Positions 1 to 10,003 of a stretch of 64,000 nt of DNA are shown piece by piece; position 1 is the first letter of the stretch; each line of letters opens with the position of its first letter. Source of the DNA: Stenotrophomonas maltophilia (GTDB taxonomy: Bacteria > Pseudomonadota > Gammaproteobacteria > Xanthomonadales > Xanthomonadaceae); the NCBI RefSeq assembly GCF_001676385.1, contig NZ_LYVJ01000005.1, positions 1 to 64,000 of the forward strand. Reading direction: 5' to 3'. Under the pieces are notes generated by a model. It worked only from the letters and a program-made list of their open reading frames with translations, was not told the DNA's origin and did not search any database. Both the position numbers and the translations under genes were made by a program.

Positions 1-1110
<1,110 letters not shown>

Positions 1111-1141
1111 CACCCAAGGTGCCAGATCGGCAAGAGATAAG

Positions 1142-1160
1142 ATCCACGCCCTGCGTGGAT
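1142..1160. repeat. short hairpin repeat, atccacgc-NNN-gcgtggat type
   Basis: This is a perfect 8-bp stem (atccacgc / gcgtggat) with the loop cct. The same stem with other 3-base loops recurs at 12301-12319 (atg) and 59972-59990 (ttg). It is a dispersed REP-like sequence, probably of the GTAG/SMAG group or a relative. It lies between the IS110 element and the smeP terminator. Confidence 0.7.
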
Positions 1161-1170
1161 GGGCGTGCAT

Positions 1171-1212
1171 GGGGTCAGAGCCCTTTCCCCCGCGGGAAAG
1201 GGCTCTGACCCC
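1171..1212. terminator. 19-bp-arm perfect inverted repeat, probable smeOP terminator
   Basis: The arms ggggtcagagccctttccc (1171-1189) and its complement (1194-1212) enclose a 4-base loop. The hairpin begins 19 bases downstream of the smeP stop codon, where a terminator for smeOP is expected, but there is no clear U tract. The arm sequence resembles repeats I recall as common in xanthomonads, so it may be a dispersed element used as a terminator. Confidence 0.6.
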
Positions 1213-1231
1213 GATCGGACAACCCGGGGCA

Positions 1232-4200
1232 TCACGCCCCGGATTCGTCCGGCTTCACCCGGAACCACGCCGCGTAGAGCGCCGGCAGGAACACCAGGGT
1301 CAGCACCGTGCCCACGATCAGTCCGCCCATGATCGAGATTGCCATCGATCCGTAGAACGCGCTGCGCGACAGCGGGATCATCGCCAGCACGGCCGCCAGC
1401 GCGGTCAGCACGATCGGGCGGAAACGGCGCACCGTGGCATCGATGATCGAATGCCAGCGGTCATGCCCTGCATCGATGTCCTGCTGGATCTGGTCGATCA
1501 GGATCACCGAGTTGCGCATGATCATGCCCGCCAGCGCAATCGTGCCCAGCAGCGCCACGAAGCCGAACGGCGCGCGGAACAGCAGCAGGAACAGGGTCGC
1601 GCCGATGATGCCCAACGGTGCGGTCACCAGCACCATCGCCGCACGCGAGAAGCTGCGCAGCTGCAGCATCAGCAGTGTCGCCACCACCACCAGGAACAAC
1701 GGCATGCCCGCCTTGATCGAGTCCTGGCCACGCGCCGAATCCTCGACGGTGCCGCCGGTTTCCAGCAGATAGCCGCTGGGCAGCTCGGCACGGATGCCAT
1801 CGAGCGTCGGCAGGATCTGGTGCACCACATCCAGCGGCTGCATGCCATCGCTGATATCGGCGCGCACGGTGACTGTCGGCAGGCGGTTGCGGTGCCAGAC
1901 AATACCGTCCTCGAAGCCGTACTCCATCGTCGCCACCTGCGACAGCGTGATACTGCCGCCACTGGCGGTCGGCATCGACAGGCTGGACAGCAACTCCAGC
2001 CGGTCACGCTCATCGGCCGGGCCACGCAGCAGCATCTCGATCTGGCGGTTGCCTTCACGGTACACGCTCACCGACTGCCCCGCCAACGCACCGGCCAGGA
2101 ACTGGCTGACCTGTGCGCTGCTGACACCCAGCGCGCGGGCGCGCTCCTGGTCGATCACCAGGCGCACCACCTTGCTTGGCTCGCTCCAGTCCAGGTTGAC
2201 GTTCATCACATGCGGATTCTCGCGCACCTTGGCCTCGACCTGGCGCGCGATCGCCTGCACCTTCTCGATATGCTCGCCGGACACGCGCATCTGCACCGGG
2301 TAGCCCACGGGCGGACCGTTCTCCAGCCGGGTCACGCGCATCTGCACGTCCGGGAACTTCGGAACCACCTCGTGCAGCAGCCAGTCACGGGTGCTCTCGC
2401 GCGACTCGATGTCCTTGGCCAGCACCACGAACTGGGCGAAGTTGGTGGCCGGCAGCTGCTGGTCCAGGGGCAGGTAGAAGCGCGGCGAGCCGGTGCCCAC
2501 ATAGGACACGTAGTTGGCGATGCCGTTGTGGCCGGCCAGCAGCGCTTCAAGCTTCTCGGCCTGGGCCTGGGTCGAGCGCAACGACGCGCCCTCGGCCAGT
2601 TCGATATCCACCATCAATTCCGGCCGGGTCGAATCCGGGAAGAACTGCTGCGGCACGAAGCGGAACATCAACAGCGAGAACACGAACAGGCCGATGGTCG
2701 CCGCGATCACCCACCAGCGATGGCGCAGGCAGGCATCGAGGAAGCAGCGGAAACTGCGATAGAACGGGCGCTGGTATGGATCATGGTCGTGCCCATGCTG
2801 CGGCGGCGCGATCAGGTTGGCCAGCGCCGGAGAGCGGTCGGCCCACTGCTGGCGCCGGGCACGCCAGCGCGCAGACAGGCTGCCCAGCTTCGGCGGCTGC
2901 GGATTGAACAGATCCGGCAGCATCTTGTCGCCCAGGTACGGGATGAACAACACCGCGGCGATCCACGACACCACCAGCGCGATGGTCACCACCTGGAACA
3001 GCGAGCGGGTGTACTCACCGGTACTCGATGCCGCCGTGGCGATCGGCAGGAAGCCCGCGGCGGTAATCAGGGTGCCGGTCAACATCGGGAACGCGGTCGA
3101 TTCCCAGGCGAAGCTGGCCGCGCGCAGGCGGTCGTAACCCTGCTCCATCTTGGTGGCCATCATCTCCACCGCGATGATCGCATCGTCCACCAGCAGGCCC
3201 AGCGCCAGCACCAGCGCGCCCAGCGAGATCTTGTGCAGGCCGATATCGAAGTAGTGCATGACGAAGAACGTCATCGCCAGCACCAGCGGGATGGTCACGC
3301 CCACCACCAGGCCGGTGCGCAGGCCCAGCGAGAAGAAACTGACCAGCAACACGATCACCACCGCCTCGGTCAGCACCTGCACGAACTCGCCGACCGACTC
3401 CTCCACCGCCTGCGGCTGGTCGGAAACCTTGCGCAGCTGCATGCCGGCCGGCAGGGTCTTCTGCAGGCGGGCGAACTCGGCATCCAGATTGGCGCCGAGC
3501 TTGAGGATGTCACCGCCATCCTTCATCGCAACGGCCAGGCCGATCGCCTCTTCGCCCATGAAGCGCATTTTCGGCGAGGCCGGATCGGCGAAGCCACGCT
3601 TGACCTCGGCGATGTCGCCCAGGTGCACGGTGCGGTCGCCGGCCCGGATCGGGAACTGGCGGATCGCTTCGACGTCGTTGAACTGGCCGGTCACGCGCAG
3701 CTGCACGCGGTCGGTGGCGGTCTCGAAGAAGCTGGTGCCGGTGATCGCGTTCTGGTCAGCGAGCGCCTGCTGCACCTGCTGCATCGACACGCCCAGCGTG
3801 GCCAAGCGGGTGTTGGACAGCTCGATCCACACCTTCTCGTCCTGCAGGCCGACCAGGTCGATCTTGCCGACGTCGGGCACGCGCTGCAGTTCCAGCTGGA
3901 TGCGGTCGGCGTAGTCACGCATCACCGCATAGTCGAAACCCTTGCCGGTCAGCGCATAGATGTTGCCGTAGGTGTCGCCGAACTCATCGTTGAAGAACGG
4001 GCCGACTATCTCGCGCGGCAACGTCGGGCGGATGTCGCCCACGCGCTTGCGAACCTGGTACCAGAGGTCGGGAATCTGCCTGGAACGCAGGCTGTCGCGC
4101 GCCATGAAGATGACCTGAGATTCGCCCGGCCGCGAGTACGAACGGATGAATTCGTACTCGCCGGTGTTCATCAGGGCCTTCTCGATCGGCTCGGTCACCT

Positions 4201-4393
4201 GCCGGGAAACCTGCTCGGCCGTTGCACCTGGCCACAAGGTGCGCACCACCATTGCCTTGAAGGTGAACGGCGGATCCTCGGACTGGCCCAGGTGCTTGTA
4301 CGACCACGCACCGATCAGGGCGAAGGCGAGCATCGCGAACAGCACCAGCGGGCGATTGGCCAACGCCCATTCGGAAAGATTGAAGCGGCGCAC
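1232..4393 (-). CDS. smeP: RND multidrug efflux pump inner-membrane permease SmeP
   Basis: This 1053-residue protein is a proton-driven RND transporter of the inner membrane, and the length is normal for the family. Visible features are the first membrane segment after the N-terminal RFNLSEWALANRPLVLF, two large periplasmic loops, and the TM4 motif GLLVDDAIIAVEM with the proton-relay aspartates D403/D404. The start is GTG, with AAGGAG overlapping the smeO stop codon and only 4 bases between the genes, so translation is coupled to smeO. The divergent smeRo-pcm-tolC genes make this the SmeOP-TolCSm locus of S. maltophilia. That pump is reported to export several antibiotic classes, dyes, detergent and protonophore. 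The sequence resembles the AcrB/MexB superfamily but is closer to the branch with a short PPFTFKAMVV N-terminal motif. Confidence 0.93.
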   Translation of the reverse strand: MRRFNLSEWALANRPLVLFAMLAFALIGAWSYKHLGQSEDPPFTFKAMVVRTLWPGATAEQVSRQVTEPIEKALMNTGEYEFIRSYSRPGESQVIFMARDSLRSRQIPDLWYQVRKRVGDIRPTLPREIVGPFFNDEFGDTYGNIYALTGKGFDYAVMRDYADRIQLELQRVPDVGKIDLVGLQDEKVWIELSNTRLATLGVSMQQVQQALADQNAITGTSFFETATDRVQLRVTGQFNDVEAIRQFPIRAGDRTVHLGDIAEVKRGFADPASPKMRFMGEEAIGLAVAMKDGGDILKLGANLDAEFARLQKTLPAGMQLRKVSDQPQAVEESVGEFVQVLTEAVVIVLLVSFFSLGLRTGLVVGVTIPLVLAMTFFVMHYFDIGLHKISLGALVLALGLLVDDAIIAVEMMATKMEQGYDRLRAASFAWESTAFPMLTGTLITAAGFLPIATAASSTGEYTRSLFQVVTIALVVSWIAAVLFIPYLGDKMLPDLFNPQPPKLGSLSARWRARRQQWADRSPALANLIAPPQHGHDHDPYQRPFYRSFRCFLDACLRHRWWVIAATIGLFVFSLLMFRFVPQQFFPDSTRPELMVDIELAEGASLRSTQAQAEKLEALLAGHNGIANYVSYVGTGSPRFYLPLDQQLPATNFAQFVVLAKDIESRESTRDWLLHEVVPKFPDVQMRVTRLENGPPVGYPVQMRVSGEHIEKVQAIARQVEAKVRENPHVMNVNLDWSEPSKVVRLVIDQERARALGVSSAQVSQFLAGALAGQSVSVYREGNRQIEMLLRGPADERDRLELLSSLSMPTASGGSITLSQVATMEYGFEDGIVWHRNRLPTVTVRADISDGMQPLDVVHQILPTLDGIRAELPSGYLLETGGTVEDSARGQDSIKAGMPLFLVVVATLLMLQLRSFSRAAMVLVTAPLGIIGATLFLLLFRAPFGFVALLGTIALAGMIMRNSVILIDQIQQDIDAGHDRWHSIIDATVRRFRPIVLTALAAVLAMIPLSRSAFYGSMAISIMGGLIVGTVLTLVFLPALYAAWFRVKPDESGA

Positions 4394-4397
4394 CGGC

Positions 4398-5528
4398 TTA
4401 CTCCTTCGCCTTGGCAGCCGCCGCCGGCGCGGCGGGCTTCAGCACCGGGCGATTCTGCCGGTCAACCGCGATCACTGCCTGGCCGGCCCGCAGCAGGTGA
4501 CCGCCGGCGGCGACCACCCAATCCCCTGCGCTGACGCCGGACAACACCGGCACCGTCTCGCTGCCGTAGGTGCCGGTGGTGACCGGCGTAGCCTTCAGCG
4601 TGCTGCTGGCAGGATCAACCACCCACACGCTGGCAGCGCCGTTGGCCCCGCGCTGCAGTGCGCCGAGGGGCAGCTGCAGGGTGCCGTGGCGGCCGGCGCG
4701 GCTGTAGACGCGTGCGCTCTGCCCCAGTTCGACATCGGCCAGCGCATCGGCGGCCAGGCTGACCCGGGTGGCATAGGTGCGCGCCTGCGGATCGGCGGCA
4801 GCGGCGATTTCACGGATCGTGCCCGGCAGGCGCTGGCCCGGGCGGTTCCACAGCTCCACTTCGACCGGCTGGCCCACCGCATAGTCCCGGATGGTGGCCT
4901 CAGGCAGGTCGATCCGCACGTCGCGGCCACCGTCGGCGGCAAGGTTGAAGATGGTCTGGCCAGCGGACACCACCTGCCCGGCTTCCGCCTCGCGGCTGGC
5001 GATCACGCCATCGGCCGGCGCGCGCAGCTGCGCATAGCCGGCCTGGTTGCGCAGCACGTCCAGGTTGGCACGGGCAGCATTGGCCTGGCCCTGCGCGGCC
5101 TTGAAGGCGGCAGACTGCTGGTCCAGCTGGGAGCGGCTGACCAGCTGCTGGTCGGCCAGAACCTGGTAGCGCCGGAGGTCATCGCGGGCACGTACCAGGT
5201 CGGCCTCGGCCGCCGCCAGCTGCGCCTGCGAAGCGCGCGCCTGCAGCGCGAAGTCGGCCACGTCCAGTTCGGCCAGCACATCGCCCTTCTTCACCCGCTG
5301 GCCGGCATCGACGTGGCGCTTGACCAGGTTGCCGCCCACCCGGAACGACAACGGGCTTTCCTGGCGGGCGCGGACCGTGCCCGGGAACGCCGCTGGTGCC
5401 TGCCCGGCCTGCTCGCCGGGATGAACCACCAGGACCGGCACGGCCGCCTGCGGCGCCTGCTCCGGTCCCGAACAGGCTGCCAACGCAGCCACCCACACCA
5501 TACCGCCCATCCAGCGCACGATCTTCAT
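4398..5528 (-). CDS. smeO: RND efflux periplasmic adaptor (membrane fusion) lipoprotein SmeO
   Basis: This 376-residue membrane fusion protein links the SmeP permease to the outer-membrane channel. The N-terminus is a lipoprotein signal with lipobox LAAC (C19). The order is then: the first lipoyl half (RVGGNLVKRHVDAGQRVKKGDVLAELD), a helical hairpin rich in Ala, Gln and Arg (about 105-165), the second lipoyl half (LRAPADGVIASREAEAGQVV), a beta-barrel and a membrane-proximal domain. It is the first gene of the smeO-smeP unit. Its 5' region holds two repeats that could bind SmeRo. It may be tethered to the inner membrane by the lipid at C19, as in AcrA. Confidence 0.92.
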   Translation of the reverse strand: MKIVRWMGGMVWVAALAACSGPEQAPQAAVPVLVVHPGEQAGQAPAAFPGTVRARQESPLSFRVGGNLVKRHVDAGQRVKKGDVLAELDVADFALQARASQAQLAAAEADLVRARDDLRRYQVLADQQLVSRSQLDQQSAAFKAAQGQANAARANLDVLRNQAGYAQLRAPADGVIASREAEAGQVVSAGQTIFNLAADGGRDVRIDLPEATIRDYAVGQPVEVELWNRPGQRLPGTIREIAAAADPQARTYATRVSLAADALADVELGQSARVYSRAGRHGTLQLPLGALQRGANGAASVWVVDPASSTLKATPVTTGTYGSETVPVLSGVSAGDWVVAAGGHLLRAGQAVIAVDRQNRPVLKPAAPAAAAKAKE

Positions 5529-5594
5529 CGGTCAACGTCCTGATAACGCAGGGTTCCAACAAGGGGGAGCCGCGACTGCCGGCCCAATTTAATA

Positions 5595-5638
5595 AACCGG
5601 GCGGTATAGTATAAATATCGAACCGCTTGGTCTAGTAT
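5595..5638. promoter_or_regulatory. candidate SmeRo operators, two direct repeats in the smeO/smeRo divergent promoter
   Basis: Two 18-base direct repeats, aaccgggcggtatagtat (5595-5612) and aaccgcttggtctagtat (5621-5638), start 26 bases apart. They match at AACCG, GGT and TAGTAT. Each begins with a small inverted repeat (ACCG/CGGT and ACC/GGT), as expected for TetR-family operators. They fill the divergent promoter region just before the smeRo start, next to AT-rich stretches that could serve as -10 boxes for either side. Binding by SmeRo is inferred from position and symmetry. Confidence 0.55.
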
Positions 5639-5645
5639 TACGTCG

Positions 5646-6323
5646 ATGAGTTCTCCCACTTCCCGCAAGCCGCCGGCCAAGCCGGCGGCCAGGACCACTG
5701 GCCCCGGGCGCCCCAAGGACCTCGGCAAGCGCGCGGCAATCCTCGAGGCAGCCAAGGCCCTGTTCATCGAACAGGGCTACACCGGCGTGAGCATGGACAG
5801 CATCGCCGCCCAGGCCGGCGTCTCCAAGCTGACGGTGTACAGCCACTTCGGCGACAAGGAGACCCTGTTCTCCGAGGCCGTGCAGTCCAAATGCATCGAA
5901 ATGCTGCCCGACGCCCTGTTCGTGGCGGATGCGGACGGCCCGCTGCGCGACCAGCTGATCGGCATCGGCCTGGCCTTCTTCAAGCTGATCACCTCGGATG
6001 CAGCGATCTCGATCCAGCGGGTGATGATGGCTCCCGAGACCGACGAGCGCCTGCGCGAACTGTTCTGGAAGGCCGGTCCGGAGCGCACCTGCGAAGCGCT
6101 GGCCGAGTTCCTGCGCTCGCGCAGCGAGCGCGGCGAACTGGAGATCGCCGACTACGCACTGGCCGGCGAGCAGTTCCTGACCCTGGTCAAGGGCGAAGTG
6201 CACATGCATATGATGTGCGGCATGCCACTGTCACCGGTCGCCAGCGATCCTTCGGCCCACGTGGCCGCGAGCATCGACTTCTTCCTGCGCGCGTATGCGC
6301 CGCGGGGGGCCGGAACCGGCTGA
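5646..6323 (+). CDS. smeRo: TetR/AcrR-family regulator SmeRo
   Basis: This 225-residue regulator has an extended Pro/Lys-rich N-terminus (about 20 residues). A TetR helix-turn-helix follows (about 25-72: KRAAILEAAKALFIEQGY, then VSMDSIAAQAGVSKLTVYSHF). The C-terminal helical ligand-binding domain has the YfiR/AefR-like pattern VMMAPETDERLRELFW. It is divergent from smeOP and upstream of pcm and tolC. In S. maltophilia the corresponding gene heads the smeRo-pcm-tolC operon and represses the pump. The ATG at 5646 directly follows the candidate operators, so self-regulation is likely. Confidence 0.9.
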   Translation: MSSPTSRKPPAKPAARTTGPGRPKDLGKRAAILEAAKALFIEQGYTGVSMDSIAAQAGVSKLTVYSHFGDKETLFSEAVQSKCIEMLPDALFVADADGPLRDQLIGIGLAFFKLITSDAAISIQRVMMAPETDERLRELFWKAGPERTCEALAEFLRSRSERGELEIADYALAGEQFLTLVKGEVHMHMMCGMPLSPVASDPSAHVAASIDFFLRAYAPRGAGTG

Positions 6324-6354
6324 AACGGCAAACCTGAATGAACCGGAGGTCGCG

Positions 6355-6393
6355 ATGACTTCCGGCACTGCGATCCCGGCCCCCGGCAGCTGA
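6355..6393 (+). other. possible 12-codon leader ORF between smeRo and pcm
   Basis: The sequence ccggaggtcgcg followed by ATG gives a strong ribosome-binding site in front of a 12-codon frame (MTSGTAIPAPGS) that ends at TGA 6391-6393. It lies in the 139-base gap between smeRo and pcm. No function can be assigned. It may be chance or the remnant of a longer gene. Confidence 0.2.
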
Positions 6394-6462
6394 TGCTCTG
6401 GGCGCGCCGCCGGCCTCCGGCACCGGTAAAATGGCCGGCCCACTGCGCTGGATTTGAACCTC

Positions 6463-7110
6463 ATGACGATTGATTACGCCCACGCCCGCGAACTGATGGT
6501 GGAACAGCAGATCCGTCCCTGGGATGTGCTGGACATCAAGGTGCTCGACGTCCTGGCCCGCTTGCCGCGCGAGGCCTTTGTCGCCGACGCGCACCGGGCA
6601 CTGGCCTACGCCGATGTCGAACTGCCGATCGGCAATGGCCAGAAGATGATGAAGCCGGTCATCGAGGGCCGCACCCTGCAGGCGCTGGACCTGCAGCCGG
6701 GTGACGAGGTACTGGAAATCGGCACCGGCAGCGGCTTCCTGTCCGCCTGCATCGGCGCGCTGGCGCGCGACGTGCTGAGCCTGGAGATCGACCCGGAGCT
6801 GGCTGCGGCCGCGCGCGCTCGCCTGGACGCCTCGGGCCTCGGCACCAACATCCGGGTGGAGGTGGCAGACGCCCTCGCCTGGCAGACCGAACGCCGTTTC
6901 GACGTGATCTGTGTCACTGGCGCCGTGGACGTGGTGCCGTCACAGTTCGCATCGTGGCTGCGTCCGGGAGGGCGGCTGTTCGTGATCCATGGCCGCTCGC
7001 CGGCGATGGAGGCCCTGCTGGTCAAGGCCGACGGCGGCACCGAGTCCCTGTTCGAGACCGATATCGATTACCTGCGCGGTGCCGCCCCGGCACCCCAGTT
7101 CCACCTCTGA
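6463..7110 (+). CDS. pcm: protein-L-isoaspartate O-methyltransferase family protein Pcm
   Basis: This 215-residue SAM-dependent methyltransferase belongs to the PCMT family, which repairs isoaspartyl residues in aged proteins. Visible motifs are QQIRPWDVLD near the N-terminus, the family signature MMKPVIEGRTLQALDLQPGD, the glycine-rich SAM loop EIGTGSGFLSACIG and the acidic DVICVTGAV. The ATG at 6463 is chosen over a TTG three codons upstream. It sits between smeRo and tolC, and its stop is 16 bases before the tolC start, so the genes are co-transcribed. In S. maltophilia it is part of the smeRo-pcm-tolC operon, but a direct role in efflux is not obvious. Confidence 0.9.
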   Translation: MTIDYAHARELMVEQQIRPWDVLDIKVLDVLARLPREAFVADAHRALAYADVELPIGNGQKMMKPVIEGRTLQALDLQPGDEVLEIGTGSGFLSACIGALARDVLSLEIDPELAAAARARLDASGLGTNIRVEVADALAWQTERRFDVICVTGAVDVVPSQFASWLRPGGRLFVIHGRSPAMEALLVKADGGTESLFETDIDYLRGAAPAPQFHL

Positions 7111-7126
7111 GTCCAAGGAAGCCGCA

Positions 7127-8485
7127 ATGATCCGTCGATCCCTCGCTGTTGCGCTGGCCACTGCCCTGCTGCCGTTGTCCGCCCATGCCGCCGACCTGCT
7201 GCAGGTCTACGAGATGGCGCGCAACGGTGATCCGCAGCTGTCGGCCGCCGAATCGACCCGGCTGTATGACAAGGAAGGCGCCGTGCAGGCGCGCGCTGCC
7301 CTGTTGCCGCAGATCAACGGCCAGGCCACGCTCAACCGCACGCGCAGCGAGCCCGACGCCGACGCCAACTCCGGCTCGTTCACCAGCAAGCGCCGCAACT
7401 ATGCGATCGAAGGCAGCCAGACGCTGTTCAACTGGACCCAGATCAACAACCTGCGCTCGCAGCGCGAACTGAGCAAGGCGGCGGACTTCACCCTCGATTC
7501 GGCCAACGACAGCCTGATCGTGCGCACCTCGGCGGCCTACTTCAACGTGCTGGTGGCGATCGAATCGCTGAACGCCGCACAGACCAACGAAGCGGCCGCG
7601 AAGAAGCAGTTCGACTTCGCTGACAAGCGCCTGGAAGTGGGCCTGGCGCCGATCACCGACGTGCACGAAGCACGCGCCCAGTACGACCAGGCGCGTGCCA
7701 ACACCATCATTGCGCAGAACACCCTGGCCGATAACTACCAGGCCCTGACCGAGCTGACCGGCCAGCCGGTAACCAACCTGAAAGGCCTGCCAGCCGACTT
7801 CCGCCCGGAAGTGCCGGCCAACCGCGGCAACATCGATGAGCTGGTGCAGCAGGCCACCACCCAGAACCCGGCGCTGAAGGCGCAGGAACTGAAGGTCAGC
7901 GCCGCCGAGGCCGGTGTGCAGGCAGCCCGTGGTGGTCACTACCCGACGCTGTCGCTGGGTGGCAGCTGGGGCAAGAGCGCCACCTGGGGCGACAGCGTGG
8001 GCGCCGGTTCGCTGTCGCCGGACGCGCGCACCAACAGCATCGGGCTGACCCTGAGCGTGCCGATCTTCTCCGGTGGCGCCACCCAGTCCGGCGTGCGCCA
8101 GGCGCTGGCCCAACGCGACATCGCCCAGGACGGTTACGAGCAGCAGAAGCGCGCCCTGGACCGCAATACCCGCAATGCCTACCAGACCCTGGTGCAGGGT
8201 ATCAGCGAGGTGGAAGCCCGCCGCCTGGCCGTGGTCTCGGCACAGAGCGCCTATGACGCCTCGCAGGTCGGCCTGGAAGTCGGCACCCGTACCGTGCTGG
8301 ACGTGATCCAGAACCAGCGCATCCTGTTCTCGGCCCAGCTCGAATACGCCCAGGCCCGCTATACCTTCCTGCAGAACCGCCTGCTGCTGAGCCAGTCGCT
8401 GGGTGCCCTGGACGTGGCCGAACTGCAGGACATCAACCGCCTGCTGACCCAGGATGCCGGCAATCCGGCCACCAGCACGCGTTGA
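7127..8485 (+). CDS. tolC: TolC-family outer-membrane efflux channel TolCSm
   Basis: This 452-residue protein forms the outer-membrane exit duct for tripartite pumps and type I secretion. It has a cleavable signal peptide (about 1-21, ending AHA before ADLLQVYEMA). Two homologous outer-membrane-factor repeats follow, each with long amphipathic helices such as ETNEAAAKKQFDFADKRLEV and AVVSAQSAYDASQVGLEV. The length suits the family. The chosen ATG has AAGGAAG about 8 bases upstream; an upstream in-frame extension into pcm is not needed. A strong terminator follows. It probably serves SmeOP and other pumps. Confidence 0.94.
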   Translation: MIRRSLAVALATALLPLSAHAADLLQVYEMARNGDPQLSAAESTRLYDKEGAVQARAALLPQINGQATLNRTRSEPDADANSGSFTSKRRNYAIEGSQTLFNWTQINNLRSQRELSKAADFTLDSANDSLIVRTSAAYFNVLVAIESLNAAQTNEAAAKKQFDFADKRLEVGLAPITDVHEARAQYDQARANTIIAQNTLADNYQALTELTGQPVTNLKGLPADFRPEVPANRGNIDELVQQATTQNPALKAQELKVSAAEAGVQAARGGHYPTLSLGGSWGKSATWGDSVGAGSLSPDARTNSIGLTLSVPIFSGGATQSGVRQALAQRDIAQDGYEQQKRALDRNTRNAYQTLVQGISEVEARRLAVVSAQSAYDASQVGLEVGTRTVLDVIQNQRILFSAQLEYAQARYTFLQNRLLLSQSLGALDVAELQDINRLLTQDAGNPATSTR

Positions 8486-8510
8486 GCCCTGGTCCGGCCA
8501 GCCATGAAGA

Positions 8511-8538
8511 AGCCACCCGCAAGGGTGGCTTTTTTTTT
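8511..8538 (+). terminator. rho-independent terminator after tolC
   Basis: The stem agccaccc / gggtggct with loop gcaa is followed by a run of nine T residues, 25 bases past the tolC stop. It closes the smeRo-pcm-tolC unit. Confidence 0.92.
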
Positions 8539-8576
8539 GCCTGTGCGGTCGTCATGCCCCGCTGCACGCCAGGCCA

Positions 8577-9791
8577 TCAACCCGGCCAGGCGCGCAACCG
8601 CTCCGCCGCAGCCAGCAGGCACAGCACCACCGCCAGGGGCGCCAGCACCGGCATGCCGCGTGGTATGGGCGCAGGCGCGCGCAGTGCGGCCAGGCACAAC
8701 GCTGCCATCACCAGCAGGGTCACCGGGCCCGGCAACACCGGCAACGCCGCTGGCGGCACCCACAGCACCAGCGGCATCGCCAGCAGGACCAGCACGATGC
8801 CCCTCAGCCGCAGCCACAACCGGGGCGCGGTGCCCCACCCGGTCGGCCACAACTGCGTTGCCAGTTGCGCCCCCAACTGCAGCAGGACCAGCTGCAGCGC
8901 CATCAGTCCGGCCGCACCGCCCAGCGGCAGCAGCGGCAACATCCACTGCAGTTGCGGGTGGCCCTGCAATGCCATCGACAGGGGCCGTGTGCTGGCCAGC
9001 ACCGGGAACTCCACCAGGCCGGCCTGCACGGCGGCCAGCACGATCAGCGACAGCATGGCGATCAGCACGACCCGCGCCAGCACCAGCAGCTGTCGTGGCC
9101 GTGCCTGCTGACGCGGTTGGGGGAGGCCCAGCACCAATCCAACACTGGCGAAAACACCCAGCAATGGCACGCTGGCTGCCAATACACCGCCGATTCCGAA
9201 GCGATAGGGCGCGGTGGCCTCCGGCAGCCAAGGGACCCAGTGCGCGTAGTGCACGTGGCGGGCAGCCAGGGCCAGCAACAGAAGTCCCACGCCGACTTTC
9301 ACCGTCAACAACCCACATGCCATCAGCGCCACGCGACGTGCCGGCAGCAGCGTGACCACTCCCAGCAACAGCAGGCCTGCGGCGGCCACCGCCTGACCCG
9401 GCAGGCCCACGCCGGCATCCAGTCCGCACGTGGCCAGCGCAGCGTGTACATGGTCGACCGTGGACCACGCCACGCCGGCACTGGTTGCAAGCAGTTCCAG
9501 CAGCAGCGCCCAACCCATCAGGCGGGCGGGCCTGCTGCCCCAGCCGATGCGCAGCGCTCCCTGCAGGCCCCCGGCCCTCGGCAGGCGCTGGTCCAGGACG
9601 TGCAGGCAGCACAGCATCGGCATGGCACCCAGCGCCGCCAGCAGCAGGCTCAGCACGATGGCCGGTCCGGCCTGCGCGGCGGTGTGCTGGCCAACCAGCG
9701 CGACCACGCTGCCGCCCAGCAACAGGGTCAATGCCATCCCGGCGACGTGATCCATGCCCAGGCCGACGTCCCGGCCGCTGTCGCTGTCCAT
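8577..9791 (-). CDS. APC-superfamily amino acid permease-like membrane protein
   Basis: This 404-residue protein is very hydrophobic, with about 11-12 predicted membrane segments. It shows APC-type features: an early GLGMDHVAGMALTLLLGGSV helix with glycine-rich breaks and a second helix rich in Gly, Ala and Leu. It is slightly shorter than typical amino acid permeases (about 450) and the substrate cannot be read from the sequence. The start at 9791 is chosen because AAGGGAG lies about 6 bases upstream; longer in-frame starts add an arginine-rich, unlikely N-terminus. It stands alone between the tolC terminator and waaA, on the strand opposite to tolC. Confidence 0.7.
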   Translation of the reverse strand: MDSDSGRDVGLGMDHVAGMALTLLLGGSVVALVGQHTAAQAGPAIVLSLLLAALGAMPMLCCLHVLDQRLPRAGGLQGALRIGWGSRPARLMGWALLLELLATSAGVAWSTVDHVHAALATCGLDAGVGLPGQAVAAAGLLLLGVVTLLPARRVALMACGLLTVKVGVGLLLLALAARHVHYAHWVPWLPEATAPYRFGIGGVLAASVPLLGVFASVGLVLGLPQPRQQARPRQLLVLARVVLIAMLSLIVLAAVQAGLVEFPVLASTRPLSMALQGHPQLQWMLPLLPLGGAAGLMALQLVLLQLGAQLATQLWPTGWGTAPRLWLRLRGIVLVLLAMPLVLWVPPAALPVLPGPVTLLVMAALCLAALRAPAPIPRGMPVLAPLAVVLCLLAAAERLRAWPG

Positions 9792-10003
9792 CGCAAGCTC
9801 CCTTGATAGCCGCTCAAGCGCGGTCGACAGCAGGCTGGCAGGCCGCGCCCGCGGGCGATATCGGAATTGGCTGCACGCGTATCGCGATGTGACCACAGGC
9901 ACGCTGGAAGATGCACAGCCGGTCCCGCTGCGACACGAATCCGGTTGCTAAGCCGAATTGATGCAGTCGATCACGTCAGCTCTCATGCACCGCGCTGGCC
10001 ATC

